Source of the DNA: Firmicutes bacterium UBA4049
GTDB taxonomy: Bacteria; Bacillota; Desulfotomaculia; Desulfotomaculales; Nap2-2B
Direction of reading: 5' to 3'
NCBI GenBank assembly: GCA_002382755.1
Contig: DFZT01000052.1
Coordinates: 36,951 to 50,725 of the forward strand
DNA length: 13,775 bases
Shown one piece after another: positions 13,610 through 13,775 of this stretch. How positions within the stretch are numbered: position 1 is the stretch's first letter; each line of letters opens with the position of its first letter. The notes beneath the pieces are model-generated. The model saw only the letters and a program-made list of their open reading frames with translations. It ran no database searches and was not told where the DNA came from. A program made the position numbers and the translations under genes.

Positions 13610-13775
13610 TTAGTCACGCATTGACCGAATCAAGGCGCTCAGAACCTTCTCGGTCTCCGCCATTTTCGAGTCGCATTCGGGAACATCCAACTCATTTGTA
13701 TAACCCAAGCGGCTGGCCAAGCCGAACTGGTAATGCAGTTCCCTTGCGGAACCGAAGGCTATTTCAAGAAAGCGA
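13610..13775 (-). CDS. Four-helix-bundle protein (S23/IVP family), C-terminal part
   Basis: The last 54 codons and stop of a gene entering from the right edge are visible on the - strand. The sequence FLEIAFGSARELHYQFGLAS followed by RLGY matches the third helix of the S23 four-helix-bundle family, first described as proteins encoded in intervening sequences of 23S rRNA and later found free in many genomes. The final helix reads AETEKVLSALIRSMRD. The family is about 115-125 residues, so slightly under half is visible. Its function is unknown. No rRNA sequence surrounds the visible part, so here it is probably a free chromosomal copy. The N-terminal half and start lie outside the window. Confidence 0.8.
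   Translation of the reverse strand, partial: RFLEIAFGSARELHYQFGLASRLGYTNELDVPECDSKMAETEKVLSALIRSMRD

Noticed and set aside
13610..13775. 23S rRNA intervening sequence
   Set aside because: The S23-type protein suggested this, but no 23S rRNA sequence is visible beside it within the window.

Overview
The window looks like chromosome from an endospore-forming, strictly anaerobic Firmicute, most like the Peptococcaceae (Desulfotomaculum/Pelotomaculum type). The reasons are three sporulation-type genes (yabG, ylbJ and a YkwD-like CAP gene), the rsmA-yabG neighbourhood known from Bacillus and Clostridia, frequent TTG starts behind good GGAGG-type ribosome binding sites, moderate GC, and a 3-hydroxybutyryl-CoA dehydrogenase of the clostridial type. 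The assignment is inferred from gene content, not from a database match.

Left part (1-3892). A 5'-truncated UROD/MetE-like protein is followed by a PHP-domain phosphoesterase of the HisJ family. Then come rsmA (16S rRNA dimethyladenosine transferase) and a YkuK-like RNase H-fold protein, all on the + strand. A family 2 glycosyltransferase on the - strand meets the YkuK-like gene tail to tail with only four bases between them.

Middle part (3893-8502). yabG (sporulation protease), a trypsin-fold serine protease, a 137-residue protein of unknown function and a secreted YkwD-like CAP protein run on the + strand. Sequences resembling mother-cell sigma (E/K) promoters precede yabG and the serine protease, so this stretch may be a late-sporulation spore-envelope group. 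A free-standing CBM25-type carbohydrate-binding protein lies on the - strand, and its stop codon sits in the loop of its own terminator hairpin. Next is the decayed C-terminal end of an ABC1/UbiB-family kinase gene, broken over three reading frames.

Right part (8482-13775). ylbJ (sporulation membrane protein) lies on the - strand behind a plausible sigma-E promoter and is divergent from a metallophosphoesterase gene. A class I/II aminotransferase (-) is divergent from a HAD-family phosphatase (+). A 3-hydroxybutyryl-CoA dehydrogenase gene (-) shares a likely bidirectional terminator with the HAD gene and carries a hairpin in its leader. At the right edge is the C-terminal part of a four-helix-bundle (S23/IVP-type) protein with a heptamer tandem repeat next to its stop codon.

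There is no tRNA, rRNA, CRISPR array, intact insertion sequence or replication origin that I can recognise. No gene-free stretch exceeds 300 bases; the longest are 6457-6656 (200 bases, no gene seen), the 13439-13609 leader and repeat region, and 7775 to about 7940 between the CBM gene and the pseudogene.
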